Notes: generated by a model from the sequence alone, not told the origin. 64,000 bases of DNA from Streptomyces bungoensis (GCF_001514215.1 NZ_KQ948857.1:208953-272952); one strand, 5' to 3'. Shown: positions 37,846 to 46,293, counted from the stretch's first letter. Made by a program: numbers and translations.

Positions 37846-37869
37846 GCCGTGTTTCACGTGAAACACGGC
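37846..37869. promoter_or_regulatory. parS site inside the AICE
   Basis: A 24-bp perfect palindrome containing the 16-bp parS consensus TGTTTCACGTGAAACA at 37850-37865. Confidence 0.93.
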
Positions 37870-37968
37870 GTCGCTGATGTCATAAATGCCGATCGACGGG
37901 GGATAGCAATCGGGTGCCCGGCTGACGCGGGAGGCGCCCACTGTGAGGCTGGACCACTTTTCGTTTTT

Positions 37969-38038
37969 AGTGACCTTGGTCACTCTCTAAAACCGGGCAA
38001 TTGCCTCAAAGGCCTATGTCACACGCAACAATCGTTGC
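37969..38038. repeat. cluster of three short palindromes in an AT-richer patch
   Basis: AGTGACC/GGTCACT (37969-37984), GGCAATTGCC (37996-38005) and GCAAC/GTTGC (38025-38038). They lie within 70 bases of each other and may be replication or regulator sites. No family is matched. Confidence 0.55.
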
Positions 38039-38235
38039 TATAGAGTGCGTCCGTTGTCGGTGGCGTGTGGTATGAGCTCACATTGCAGCAGGTCAGGCGG
38101 GTGACACTCAGTGCCCCTCAGCGTCTCAACCCAGCTGGAGTTAGTCATCGTCACTATCGAGGATGACATCAGTGATTCGCAGTTCGGCAGACCCTTGCTG
38201 TCGGGGGCGTGCCATACCTTTGGACTACCAACACC

Positions 38236-38280
38236 GAAGGGCGCGCCCGCCTTTGGGAAGAGGAACCGGGCGCGCCCTTC
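38236..38280 (+). terminator. 13-bp perfect inverted repeat upstream of a small gene
   Basis: GAAGGGCGCGCCC (38236-38248) and its complement (38268-38280) with a 19-base loop. It lies only 20 bases before the start codon of the small membrane protein, so it may act as terminator, attenuator or operator. Confidence 0.6.
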
Positions 38281-38299
38281 TGACAACCAAGGAGGACGT

Positions 38300-38557
38300 A
38301 TGCCCATCCCGGGTCTTGGTGGACTGTCGGTGCTCGACACCCACCTGCTTGAAACTGTCGCACGCGGGACTGACAGCCGCAAGAAGATCATGGTCCCGCT
38401 GGCCGTGGTCATGGCGTGCGTGATCAACGGCGACACAATGATTGGTGTTCTCCGCCAGGCAACGTGGCTGGTCGTGGCAGTGATCGTTCTGCTTGTCGTG
38501 CAGACGATCTCAGGGCGCCTTCCCCAGCCGAATGTCAAGCCCCGTCGGCGTGCCTGA
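38300..38557 (+). CDS. small membrane protein near the right end of the AICE
   Basis: 85 residues. ATG 38300 is preceded by GGAGG at 38291-38295. A soluble start (MPIPGLGGLSVLDTHLLETVARGTDSRKK) is followed by two hydrophobic segments (IMVPLAVVMACVI, ATWLVVAVIVLLVVQTI) and a short basic tail (PNVKPRRRA). No family is recognised. The position at the right end and the strong SD suggest a genuine gene, perhaps linked to spread or immunity, but this is not shown. Confidence 0.6.
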   Translation: MPIPGLGGLSVLDTHLLETVARGTDSRKKIMVPLAVVMACVINGDTMIGVLRQATWLVVAVIVLLVVQTISGRLPQPNVKPRRRA

Positions 38558-38670
38558 CACCAACGGCTGACACCAACAGCGTCGAACGCCAACGGACGAG
38601 AGCGGCCCCCAGCGGTCAATAGAACGTCGCCAGACTTGGATCCCTCCACATCTCGGGGGGCCGTGATCGA

Positions 38671-38736
38671 CCTGATAAGGATGAGGCCACAGGTTCAAAT
38701 CCTGTTAGCCCCACCAGCGAGAAGACCCCCAGTCGG
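38671..38736. repeat. right attachment repeat (attR)
   Basis: Identical to 28815-28880, followed by the same terminator sequence with two mismatches up to about 38764. Preceded by CCGTGATCGACC. Confidence 0.95.
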
Positions 38737-38760
38737 GAACGGCTGGGGGTCTTTGACATT

Positions 38761-38822
38761 CATGGTCATGCTGATCTTGCTGTGCCGGGCGAGGCGCGCC
38801 GTGATCCTGCGGACTCCGGCCC
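38761..38822 (-). pseudogene. fragment of a second AICE integrase
   Basis: The minus strand encodes AGVRRITARLARHSKISMTMNV, aligned with the intact integrase AGVRRITVRLARH...SQISMTMDV. The 66 bp between two TGCCG repeats and about 98 bp between two CCATGG repeats of the intact gene are missing. It lies directly after attR, where the integrase of a tandem element would be. Confidence 0.88.
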
Positions 38823-38894
38823 GTGCCGCGCGCTCGCCGCGGCGGCTGTGAAAATCACTGTCCGATCGTCGGAACGCGGTGATAGGGAGTCCCT

Positions 38895-39695
38895 GTGACG
38901 ACGACACTTGCGTTCCCCGTTCTGTTGCGACTGATCGACGAACGGTCGAGCGCCTTCCGCGCCGCGGTGGCCTCCGCGCCCAGCCTCGACGTGCAGGTGC
39001 CGACCTGCCCGGAGTGGACGCTGTTCGATCTGGTGCAGCACATCGGCGAGGGGCGCCGCTCCTGGGCCGCAACCGTAGCCGCGGGGCCTGCCGCTCCGGC
39101 CAAGTGCGTCCCGGAGGGCGCCCCGGCTGCGCCTCGGGAGCGCGAGGCCGTGCCGGCCTGGTTGGCCGCGTCGACGCAGGAGTTGCTGGACGCACTGCGG
39201 GAGGCCGGCCCGGATCGCGGTTGCTGGACGTGGTGGGGCGCGTCGCAGTCGCCGCAGACCTGTGGCGCCGTCGCCCGGCACCAGCTCCAGCAGATCGCGG
39301 TGCACACCTACGACGCCCAGGTCACTGTGGGTGCCCCGGAGCCGTTGCCGGATGAGGTGGCACTCGACGGTGTCGAGGAGTTCCTGTTCACCTGCGTCGC
39401 AACGACGAGTGCCTGGCCGCACAAGCCCACCGCCTTCGACTTCCACGCCACCGAGGGCCACTCCTGGCGCCTGACGGTCGACGGCGGCGGCGCACGCTCC
39501 ACCCGTATCGCCGCGCCCGGCACGACGCCTGTCGCCGCTGCCGACGAGGGCCCGAACGCGGCCGGCGTCTCCGTCCGCGGCACGGCCAGTGAGCTGGTCC
39601 TCTTCGTGTACGACCGTATCCCGGCGGACTCACTGCAGATCGACGGAGACGCAGGCTTGTTCGACCTGCTCCGCGCGTGGGAACCGGAGGAGTAG
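38895..39695 (+). CDS. TIGR03083-type mycothiol-dependent (maleylpyruvate isomerase family) protein
   Basis: 266 residues. The N-terminal MDMPI/DinB-like four-helix fold shows a metal triad pattern: TCPEWTLFDLVQHIGEGRRSW and RHQLQQIAVHTYDAQ (His, Glu-type, HxxxD). The C-terminal SCP2-like domain has RGTASELVLFVYDRIP. Members use mycothiol as cofactor in isomerisation or detoxification; the substrate is unknown. The GTG start has GGAG upstream. It is the only gene between the degraded att sites, so it is probable cargo of the relic element, and does not depend on it. Confidence 0.88.
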   Translation: MTTTLAFPVLLRLIDERSSAFRAAVASAPSLDVQVPTCPEWTLFDLVQHIGEGRRSWAATVAAGPAAPAKCVPEGAPAAPREREAVPAWLAASTQELLDALREAGPDRGCWTWWGASQSPQTCGAVARHQLQQIAVHTYDAQVTVGAPEPLPDEVALDGVEEFLFTCVATTSAWPHKPTAFDFHATEGHSWRLTVDGGGARSTRIAAPGTTPVAAADEGPNAAGVSVRGTASELVLFVYDRIPADSLQIDGDAGLFDLLRAWEPEE

Positions 39696-39746
39696 GACCG
39701 GTGATCGACCGCGGCGCAGGGGCCGTTGGCCGATGTCGGCAGAGCC

Positions 39747-39785
39747 CCGTGATCGACCCGAATAGGGATGAGGCCACAGGTTCAA
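39747..39785. repeat. degraded third attachment site
   Basis: CCGTGATCGACC, seven bases, then GGATGAGGCCACAGGTTCAA (39766-39785), 20 bases identical to attR including the tRNA T-arm segment. The rest of the tRNA end is lost. Confidence 0.85.
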
Positions 39786-39845
39786 CCCGGTTCGCCGGGC
39801 GCCCCGCACGATGAACCGGGACGGTTGCTTCCGGGTACGGAGAAA

Positions 39846-39883
39846 CCCGATCGCTGGCGACGGGGGATGCACCAGCGATCGGG
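39846..39883. terminator. hairpin between the relic element and the nSTAND gene
   Basis: CCCGATCGCTGG and CCAGCGATCGGG separated by 14 bases. It probably ends transcription of the minus-strand nSTAND gene. Confidence 0.7.
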
Positions 39884-39965
39884 CTATGGCCAAGGGTAAC
39901 AAGGTTGGCGGGGTTCCGGGAGGCAACCGGCTTGTTGAGCCCGGGAGTTGGCCGATCTTGTTCGG

Positions 39966-42900
39966 TCAGTGGCGGCACGGCGGGTCGTAGGACAGCCGGG
40001 GCAGGTACTCGTGCCACCGCTGGGGGGTCAGGACGCCCCGGGTGAGCGAGCAGATGTGCCGGATCGCCGCGCCGGCGTCCAGCCGCCACAGCCTGACCGT
40101 GTCCGTGCCGCTCGACACCCCGAGCACATGGCTGTTCGGGCTGAAGGACAGGAAGTTGCCGGTCCGGGCGTACGGGCTCATCGACTGGCCGATGGGGCCC
40201 GCCGCGGCCGGGTCGCCGACCTTCCAGAGGCGGACCGTGTTGTCGTTGCCGCCGCTCGCCAGGACCTGGCCGGACTCGCCGAACGTCAGCGAGGTCACCG
40301 CCTCGGTGTGGCCGGTGAGCGGGGCGCCGAGCGCCCTGGCGCCACGCGGGTCGGTGACGTTCCACAGCCGCACGGTGTCGTCGTCGCTGCCGCTGGCCAG
40401 CGTGTGCCCGTCGGGGCTGTAGGCGAGCGCGTTGACGGGACCGGAGTGCTCCGTGAGCGGGTGGGCGAGCGGGGTGGCGTGCGCGGGGTCGGTGACGTCC
40501 CACAGGCGGATGGTGCTGTCCGCGCTGCCGCTGGCCAGGGTGTGGCCGTCCGGGCTGAAGGCGAGCGCGTTGATGTAGCCCCGGTGACCGGTGACGGGCC
40601 CGCCGAGCGGGGTGGCGTGGGCGGGGTCGCTGACGTTCCACAGCTGGAAGCGGTGGTCGTCGTAGGCGGTCGCCAGGATGTGGCCGTCCGGGCTGAACGC
40701 CAGCGCGTCGGGGCCCATGAAGCGGGTCTGCTGGGGGAGGGGCGGCCCGGCGGAGACCGGGTGGGCCGGATCGGCGACGTTCCACAGGGCCACCGTCCGG
40801 TTCCCGGTGAGCACGGCGAGGGTGCGGCCGTCCGGGGAGTACAGCAGGGAACGGTCCCTGCCGTCCGCCCGCATGAACGGCCTGCTCAGGGCCACGGGCC
40901 GGCCGGGCGCCGCCACGTTCCACAGCCGGATCCTGCCGTCGCGCGCGGCCGTCGCCAGCACCTTGCCGTCCGGGCGGAACGCTCCGCTCCGGCCGGTCAT
41001 GTCCGACGTCGGAACCGACCACAGGCGGGCCTTGCCGTCCCCGCTGCCGGTGGCGAGGGTACGGCCGTCGGGGCTGAACCCCAGGGCGTACATCTCGCCG
41101 CTGCTGCCCGCGAGCGGCTCGCCGACCTGCGAGGGGGAGGCGGGGTCGGACACGTTCCACAGGCTGGCCGTGCTGTCCGCGCTGGCGGCGGCCAGCCGGC
41201 CCCCGTCAGGGCTGAACGCCACGGACCAGATCGGGCCGGTGTGCCCGGTGAGCGGCGAGCCGAGCGGGGCCGCGCGGCCGGGATCGGCGACGTTCCACAG
41301 CCGGATGGTGTCGTCCGCGCTGCCGCTGGCGAGGGTGCGCCCGTCGGGGCTGAAGGCCACCGAGTGCACGATGTCCGTGTGACCGGTCAGCCGCCCGGGG
41401 ATCCGCCGGGGGTGCCGGGGATCGGAGGTGTTCCACAGCAGGATCGTGTCGTCGTCGCCGCCCGCCGCGAGGGTGCGGCCGTCCGGGCTGAACGCCACGC
41501 TGCGCACCGCGGCGCTGTGCCCCTCCAGCTTGCCGAGCGGCTTCGGCCGGCGTGGGTCGGCCACGTCCCACAGGCGTACGGTCCTGTCCTCGCCGGCGCT
41601 GGCGAGGGTGCGTCCGTCGGGGCTGAAGGCGACCAGGTAGATGGTGCCCCGGTGACCGGTCAGGGGTTTGCCGAGCGGGGCGGGGCGGGCCGGGTCCCGC
41701 ACGTCCCACAGCCGGATCGTGCCGTCGTCCCCGGCGCTCGCCAGGGTGCGCCCACCGGGGCTGAAGACGGCGCTGCTCACCCAGCCGGTGTGCCCGGTGA
41801 GGGGCTTGCCGAGCGGCTCGGGGCGGCTCCGGTCGGCCACGTCCCACAGACGCACGGTCCGGTCGTAGCTGGCCGTGGCCAGTGTCCTGCCGTCCGGGCT
41901 GAACGAGGTGAGGTACACGGCGCCGGTGTGGCCGGCCAGCGGGGTGGCCAGGGGGGCGTTCACGATCGAGATCAGCCTGCTGAACGTGCCCTCGTCGCCC
42001 GGGCGCAGGTCGTGGGCGACCAGGTCGAGCTGGGCGGCCAGCGAGGGGTCCGAGTGCTGCACCCGGTCCGCCTCGGCGAGCACCTGTTCGAAGACGGCGT
42101 CGTCCCGCTGCTGCCACGCCACCACCGCCGAGCCGGCCGCGAGCACCGCGAGGACCACCAGCGCCGCCACCGCGGCGCGGCTGATCAGCACCGTCCGCCG
42201 GCGCAGCCGCACCGAGGCGGCCAGGAACTGCACCGCGCTGCGCGTGAGATAGGTGTCCCCGGCGGACTTCGCCCAGGCGCGGGCCTGTTCCAGGCGGGAG
42301 CCGCGGTAGAGCAGCGAGCTGTCCCGGCCCGTCGCCTCCCAGGCCCGGCCGTCCTCCTCCAGCCGCTGGCGCAGCAGATGGTCGCCGCGGTCCTCGTCGA
42401 TCCAGTGGCGCAGCCGCGGCCAGGCGTGCAGCAGCGCCTCGTGGGTGATCTCCACGGTCTCCGCGTCGAGCGTCACCAGGCGGGCGCGCACCAGCGCCTC
42501 CAACGACTCCTCCGTCTTGCCGGGGTCCGCCGACTCCTGGGCCAGCTGGCGCCGCGTGCCGCGCCGGCGCGTGGCCTGGGTGTCCTCGCCCAGCCGGACG
42601 AGCCGCAGCAGGAGCAGCCGGGCGGCCGTGCGGGCGGCGGGGTCGAGGCCGGACCAGGCGCGTTCGGCGGTCGCCGCGACCGCCCCCTGGATGCCGCCCG
42701 CCGCGCGGTAGCCGGCCAGGGTCAGGCGGCCCGCCTTCCGGCGCTGCCAGGTCGCGAGCAGGGCGTGCGAGAGCAGCGGCAGCACGCCGGCGTCGTGCGC
42801 CCCGCGCGGGCCGTCGGCGCTCACCTCCCGCACGATCAGCTCGGCCAGCCCCGGCTCCAGTTCCAGCCCGACCGCCTTGGCCGGGCCGGTCACCGCCTCG

Positions 42901-44192
42901 CGCAGCTCCGCCGTGGTCAGCGGCCCGAGCACCATGTGCCGGTGCTGCAGCGCGTCGGCCAGCTCCGGGTAGCCGAGGCACTGCTCGTAGAAGTCGGCGC
43001 GGATGCCGAGGACGACCAGGACCGGGGCGGGCCCGGAGGCGCCCTCCGGCGGGGTGCAGGCCGCGTGCAGGAACTGGAGGAACGCGCGGCGGCCGGGCTC
43101 GTCGGAGCAGAGGGTGAAGGTCTCCTCGAACTGGTCGACGATGAGGACGGGGCGGGGGGCGTCCTCGCGGGAGGGATCGGCCGGAAGGGCGGCGGGGGCG
43201 TCCGGCAGCGGGTCGTCACCCGGTGCGGCTTCGGGAGCCGGTCCCTCGTCCGGCGCCGTGTCCCCGCCCAGGCGACGCTCGCCGGCGTCCCCGAAGGCCG
43301 CATCCTCGGCCGGGAGTTCGCCCGGGGCCGGGTCGCCGATCGCCCCGGCGCGTTCGGGCGCCCCCCGCCGCGCCCAGGCGGCGACCGCCTCCCGCACCGC
43401 GCGGGCGAAGTGCGGGGCGTCGGAGCCCGGTGCCGAGGGGTTCACCGCCGCCTCCGCCTCCGCCCTGCGCGCGTCGGCGGCGACGGGGGCGAGTTCGGGG
43501 ATGCGGCGGGTCAGTTCGGCGAGCGGATCGGCGCCCGGTACCAACTGCAGGACGGTGCCCGGCCCTTCGCCGTTCTCCGCGAGCGCCCCGTCCCGCAGCG
43601 CCGGCACCAGGCCGGCGTTCAGCAGGGACGACTTCCCGGCCCCCGAGGCACCGACCAGCATGATCAGCCCGCCGGTCTTCTCCGCCGCGCGCAACTGCTC
43701 CACCAGGGCGTCCGTGCTGCGCTCCCGCCCGAAGAACCAGCGGGCGTCCTCCTGGCGGTACGGGGCGAGTCCCCGGTAGGGGCAGACACCGCCGGCGACG
43801 GGCGGGGCCTGGGCCGGCGGCCGCCGGTTCTCCTCCGCGGGCGGCGCGGGGCGGTCGCCGGCCGGGTCCGCCAGCGCGCGCTCCCACAGCCGTTGCCAGT
43901 GGGTGAGGTCGTACAGGCCGCCGGAGACGGGGACGGGCCGGGCGCGCCGCGCCTCGGGGATCAGGATGTGCAGGACGGCCGCCAGGGCGGTGAACTGGGC
44001 CGGTACGTTCTTGGCCCGCCGCCAGTCGCTGATCCGCTGGGCGGACACCCGCACGGGGCGCCCGCGCTCGTCCACCCGCTGCAGCCGTACGACCCCGTCG
44101 GACACGCTCTTCAGGGGAGGGTTTCCGGCTTCCTTGTACAGCAGTGCGAGGCGTTCGGCGAAGGCTGTGCGTGCCCCTGAGTCGGAACCCAA
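39966..44192 (-). CDS. nSTAND1 NTPase with N-terminal HTH-like domain and 14 WD40 repeats
   Basis: 1408 residues from TTG 44192 (GGGGAGTAAGGGG upstream). Residues about 1-80 resemble an XRE-like DNA-binding helix bundle (VRVSAQRISDWRRAKNVP). The linker is followed by CPYRGLAPYRQEDARWFFGRE and Walker A GASGAGKSS at 181-189, then Walker B PVLIVDQFEE. A membrane-like helix (TVLISRAAVAALVVLAVLAAGSAVVAW) precedes the WD40 part, with 14 FSPDGRTLAS-type blades, enough for two seven-bladed propellers. Such STAND proteins couple ligand sensing to oligomerisation; the output here is unknown. Related Avs-type proteins act in phage defence, but that function is not shown. Confidence 0.88.
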   Translation of the reverse strand: MGSDSGARTAFAERLALLYKEAGNPPLKSVSDGVVRLQRVDERGRPVRVSAQRISDWRRAKNVPAQFTALAAVLHILIPEARRARPVPVSGGLYDLTHWQRLWERALADPAGDRPAPPAEENRRPPAQAPPVAGGVCPYRGLAPYRQEDARWFFGRERSTDALVEQLRAAEKTGGLIMLVGASGAGKSSLLNAGLVPALRDGALAENGEGPGTVLQLVPGADPLAELTRRIPELAPVAADARRAEAEAAVNPSAPGSDAPHFARAVREAVAAWARRGAPERAGAIGDPAPGELPAEDAAFGDAGERRLGGDTAPDEGPAPEAAPGDDPLPDAPAALPADPSREDAPRPVLIVDQFEETFTLCSDEPGRRAFLQFLHAACTPPEGASGPAPVLVVLGIRADFYEQCLGYPELADALQHRHMVLGPLTTAELREAVTGPAKAVGLELEPGLAELIVREVSADGPRGAHDAGVLPLLSHALLATWQRRKAGRLTLAGYRAAGGIQGAVAATAERAWSGLDPAARTAARLLLLRLVRLGEDTQATRRRGTRRQLAQESADPGKTEESLEALVRARLVTLDAETVEITHEALLHAWPRLRHWIDEDRGDHLLRQRLEEDGRAWEATGRDSSLLYRGSRLEQARAWAKSAGDTYLTRSAVQFLAASVRLRRRTVLISRAAVAALVVLAVLAAGSAVVAWQQRDDAVFEQVLAEADRVQHSDPSLAAQLDLVAHDLRPGDEGTFSRLISIVNAPLATPLAGHTGAVYLTSFSPDGRTLATASYDRTVRLWDVADRSRPEPLGKPLTGHTGWVSSAVFSPGGRTLASAGDDGTIRLWDVRDPARPAPLGKPLTGHRGTIYLVAFSPDGRTLASAGEDRTVRLWDVADPRRPKPLGKLEGHSAAVRSVAFSPDGRTLAAGGDDDTILLWNTSDPRHPRRIPGRLTGHTDIVHSVAFSPDGRTLASGSADDTIRLWNVADPGRAAPLGSPLTGHTGPIWSVAFSPDGGRLAAASADSTASLWNVSDPASPSQVGEPLAGSSGEMYALGFSPDGRTLATGSGDGKARLWSVPTSDMTGRSGAFRPDGKVLATAARDGRIRLWNVAAPGRPVALSRPFMRADGRDRSLLYSPDGRTLAVLTGNRTVALWNVADPAHPVSAGPPLPQQTRFMGPDALAFSPDGHILATAYDDHRFQLWNVSDPAHATPLGGPVTGHRGYINALAFSPDGHTLASGSADSTIRLWDVTDPAHATPLAHPLTEHSGPVNALAYSPDGHTLASGSDDDTVRLWNVTDPRGARALGAPLTGHTEAVTSLTFGESGQVLASGGNDNTVRLWKVGDPAAAGPIGQSMSPYARTGNFLSFSPNSHVLGVSSGTDTVRLWRLDAGAAIRHICSLTRGVLTPQRWHEYLPRLSYDPPCRH

Positions 44193-44704
44193 GGTGCCAC
44201 CCCTTACTCCCCCCGCATCTGGACGTCCGGACCGGAAAACTCACCCTATACGGCTGACCTGCGGCGAAGCCCTGGAACGGACACCGGAACCTCGTCGCCG
44301 GACACCCCGCGTGGCAGGATCACGACGCGGTAGCGGACCCATCACACACCGTCCGGACAGGCCACCGGCCCGGCGCGCGCAAGCGCGGCCGAGGGCAGCG
44401 AACGTTCTCGGTCAACTTCCGCCGAAGGCGCCGGAGACACCGGATCGCGCTCCGGACACTCCGGGACACCTTCGGACATCGACGGACACCACGGACGACC
44501 AGACCTCGGCCCCCGCCGGCGCGCCGACCCGGCGGGGGCCGACACCACCCGCTCCGTCCGGCACCGGTCCCCACGAGGGGAGGGACCGGTGCCGGACGGG
44601 CGGTCCGTGCCGCCGCGGGGTGACGCCCGCCGGGCGAACGCCGGTTGGCCGGGCCGTTCACCGGGCAGGGACGTCCTGGAGGTCATCTACGGCTGGAGGG
44701 ACGT
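44193..44704. other. 512-bp intergenic region
   Basis: Between the divergent nSTAND gene and ferredoxin. Rich in C, with scattered CCGGACAC/CGGACACC repeats around 44430-44500. No gene or clear promoter motif was found, but both divergent promoters must lie here. Confidence 0.5.
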
Positions 44705-44893
44705 ATGGAGGTCCGCGTCGACCGTTCCCTGTGCTACGGCTCCGCGGAGTGCGCGCACCGGGCCCCGTCCGTGTTCGCGTTCGAGGACGGCTACGGCGTC
44801 GTACGGCCCGGCCGGGAGGGGGCCGGGGACGATCCCCAGGTGCGCGAAGCGGCCGAGAAGTGCCCGTCGCAGGCCGTCGTGCTCACCGAGTAG
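44705..44893 (+). CDS. [3Fe-4S]-type ferredoxin
   Basis: 62 residues. MEVRVDRSLCYGSAECAHRAPSVF has Cys10 and Cys16 and ends with KCPSQAVVLTE, the pattern of small Streptomyces cytochrome P450-linked ferredoxins (C-x5-C...CP). The second cluster ligand usually between them is replaced by Ala or Ser-type residues, so three Cys suggest a [3Fe-4S] cluster. GGAGGG precedes the ATG. No P450 lies beside it. Confidence 0.88.
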   Translation: MEVRVDRSLCYGSAECAHRAPSVFAFEDGYGVVRPGREGAGDDPQVREAAEKCPSQAVVLTE

Positions 44894-45677
44894 CCGCGGT
44901 TGCGCCGCCGGGCGCCGGATAGGTCCAGCCGAACTCGGCCAGCGCCCGCGCCCTCGCCTCCGCCACCGCCATGCGCGCGTCCCGCTCGGCGGGGTCGACG
45001 TGGGCGGACTGCCCGGTCACCTGCCCCGCCCACTTCCGGTACAGCAGCCCGGGCTCCGCGGTGAACCACCCGCGGCTGACCGCGTTCAGCGCCAGCAGCA
45101 GCCCCGTGTCCTCCGAGGCCGGCAGGGCCATCCAGCCGCCCAGGGCCGTCAGCAGCTCCCGGCGGACGCAGAGCGTCGCCGGATGGACCTGGGCCCGGTA
45201 CCCGTTCTCCCGCCAGAAGCGCAGCACGGCCCCGCGCTCGACCGGACCCTCGACGGGGTCGCCGGGGAAACCCGCCGTGGAGCCGTCGGGCAGCAGGTCC
45301 AGGGCCCGGGACGTCGTCCAGCCGATCGTGCGGTCGGCCTCCAGGACCGCCAGGTCCCGGGCGAGCGCGCCCGGTGTCAGCCGGTCGTCGGCGTCCAGGA
45401 CCTTCACGTACGCGCCGTCGGCGCGGGCCAGCGCGATGGTGCGCGCCACGCCGGGCCCGCCGGGCCGCCCCTGGCGGAAGCTCACCCGCCCGTCGTCCGG
45501 GACGTGTGGGCGTACCTCGTCCGTCGTGCCGTCCTCCTGGATCACCCAGTGCCACTCCCAGCCGTCGGGGAGCCGCTGCCCGGCCAGCGAGGCGTAGGCG
45601 TCCGGCAGGTGGTGGGCGGCAGGGGCGTGGACAGCGGTGACTACGGTGATGCGCCGGGTCACGGCGGCGTTCACCAC
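44883..45677 (-). CDS. family 2 glycosyltransferase
   Basis: 264 residues. A GT-A fold start (ITVVTAVHAPAAHHLPDAYASLAGQ), GVARTIALARADGAYVKVLDADDRLTPGAL (the DADD-type DxD metal site), and C-terminal lines AVSRGWFTAEPGLLYRKWAGQ. Transfers a sugar from a nucleotide donor; acceptor unknown. Overlaps the ferredoxin by 11 bases in convergent orientation. Confidence 0.85.
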   Translation of the reverse strand: MVNAAVTRRITVVTAVHAPAAHHLPDAYASLAGQRLPDGWEWHWVIQEDGTTDEVRPHVPDDGRVSFRQGRPGGPGVARTIALARADGAYVKVLDADDRLTPGALARDLAVLEADRTIGWTTSRALDLLPDGSTAGFPGDPVEGPVERGAVLRFWRENGYRAQVHPATLCVRRELLTALGGWMALPASEDTGLLLALNAVSRGWFTAEPGLLYRKWAGQVTGQSAHVDPAERDARMAVAEARARALAEFGWTYPAPGGATAATR

Positions 45678-45808
45678 CTTTCCGGACGGAAGGAGTGCGG
45701 AGGAGTGCCGAGGAGTGCGGCTGCGGTCCCTGGGTCCTCCGGTCCCGGGGCCCGGCCCAGGCTACGGCCGGGCGGCGGGCGCGTGCACCGTGCCCCGGGC
45801 AGCGCGAA

Positions 45809-45833
45809 ACCCCCGGCCGAGCTGGCCGGGGGT
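45809..45833 (-). terminator. hairpin after the small secreted protein gene
   Basis: ACCCCCGGCC and GGCCGGGGGT with a 5-base loop, downstream of the 45910-46293 gene on the minus strand. Confidence 0.7.
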
Positions 45834-45909
45834 CTGTGTCCGTGTCGACTGAAGGGTACGCAAGTCGCCGTCTTGTCGAAACGTCTGCGTTCTGCGGGCT
45901 GCCCGGTGA

Positions 45910-46293
45910 TCAGCAGTCGAGCGGTGCGGTGAGCCGGTCCGCGGTGTTGGATCCGTCGGCCGGCTTCGTCTCCGGCGTCTCGTGCGTCTCGCTCGCCTCG
46001 CTCGTCTCGGTGAGGGGGCGGTGCCGGCACCGGGGGGCCTTTCCGTGGGCCTCGGCCCGGATGCGCTGCTTCATCGTGGGGGGCAGTGCCCTGCCGTTCG
46101 CCAGGGACCAGGGGTTCAGTGAGGGGATCGCGGGGACCGTCCGCTCCGCGGTGCTGCCCTGCGGGCTCTCGCTGCGGGGCTCGGCCGGCGCGGCCGCCGC
46201 GGTGGTCGCGGTGACGAGTCCGAGCGCCGTGCACAGCGCGAGGAAGGCGGTGACGATGGCGGTCCACAGCTTCACGACCTTGTTTCCGGTCAT
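45910..46293 (-). CDS. small secreted protein (DUF6344-like)
   Basis: 127 residues. A signal peptide is clear (MTGNKVVKLWTAIVTAFLALCTALGLVTATTAAAA). The mature part contains PPTMKQRIRAEAHGKAPRCRH, a motif I associate with the DUF6344 family, and ends with a Cys (LTAPLDC). Role unknown. Divergent from the DLW-39 gene. Confidence 0.65.
   Translation of the reverse strand: MTGNKVVKLWTAIVTAFLALCTALGLVTATTAAAAPAEPRSESPQGSTAERTVPAIPSLNPWSLANGRALPPTMKQRIRAEAHGKAPRCRHRPLTETSEASETHETPETKPADGSNTADRLTAPLDC

Larger units (their letters stand above)
37222..38299. other. 1.1-kb non-coding island of the AICE
   Basis: No convincing gene is seen. 37,270-37,390 is a CTCCGCT/GCTCCGC-rich stretch. A long hairpin is at 37528-37675, a perfect parS at 37846-37869, three more palindromes at 37969-38038 in an AT-richer patch, and a 13-bp inverted repeat at 38236-38280. 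Such islands usually carry replication and transfer loci of an AICE (double- and single-strand origins, clt). Confidence 0.7.

Noticed and set aside
39948..44180. 1410-residue plus-strand frame opposite the nSTAND gene
   Set aside because: Arg/Gly/Val/Ala repeats reflect the complementary strand of WD40 repeats. The minus-strand protein has all domain signatures.
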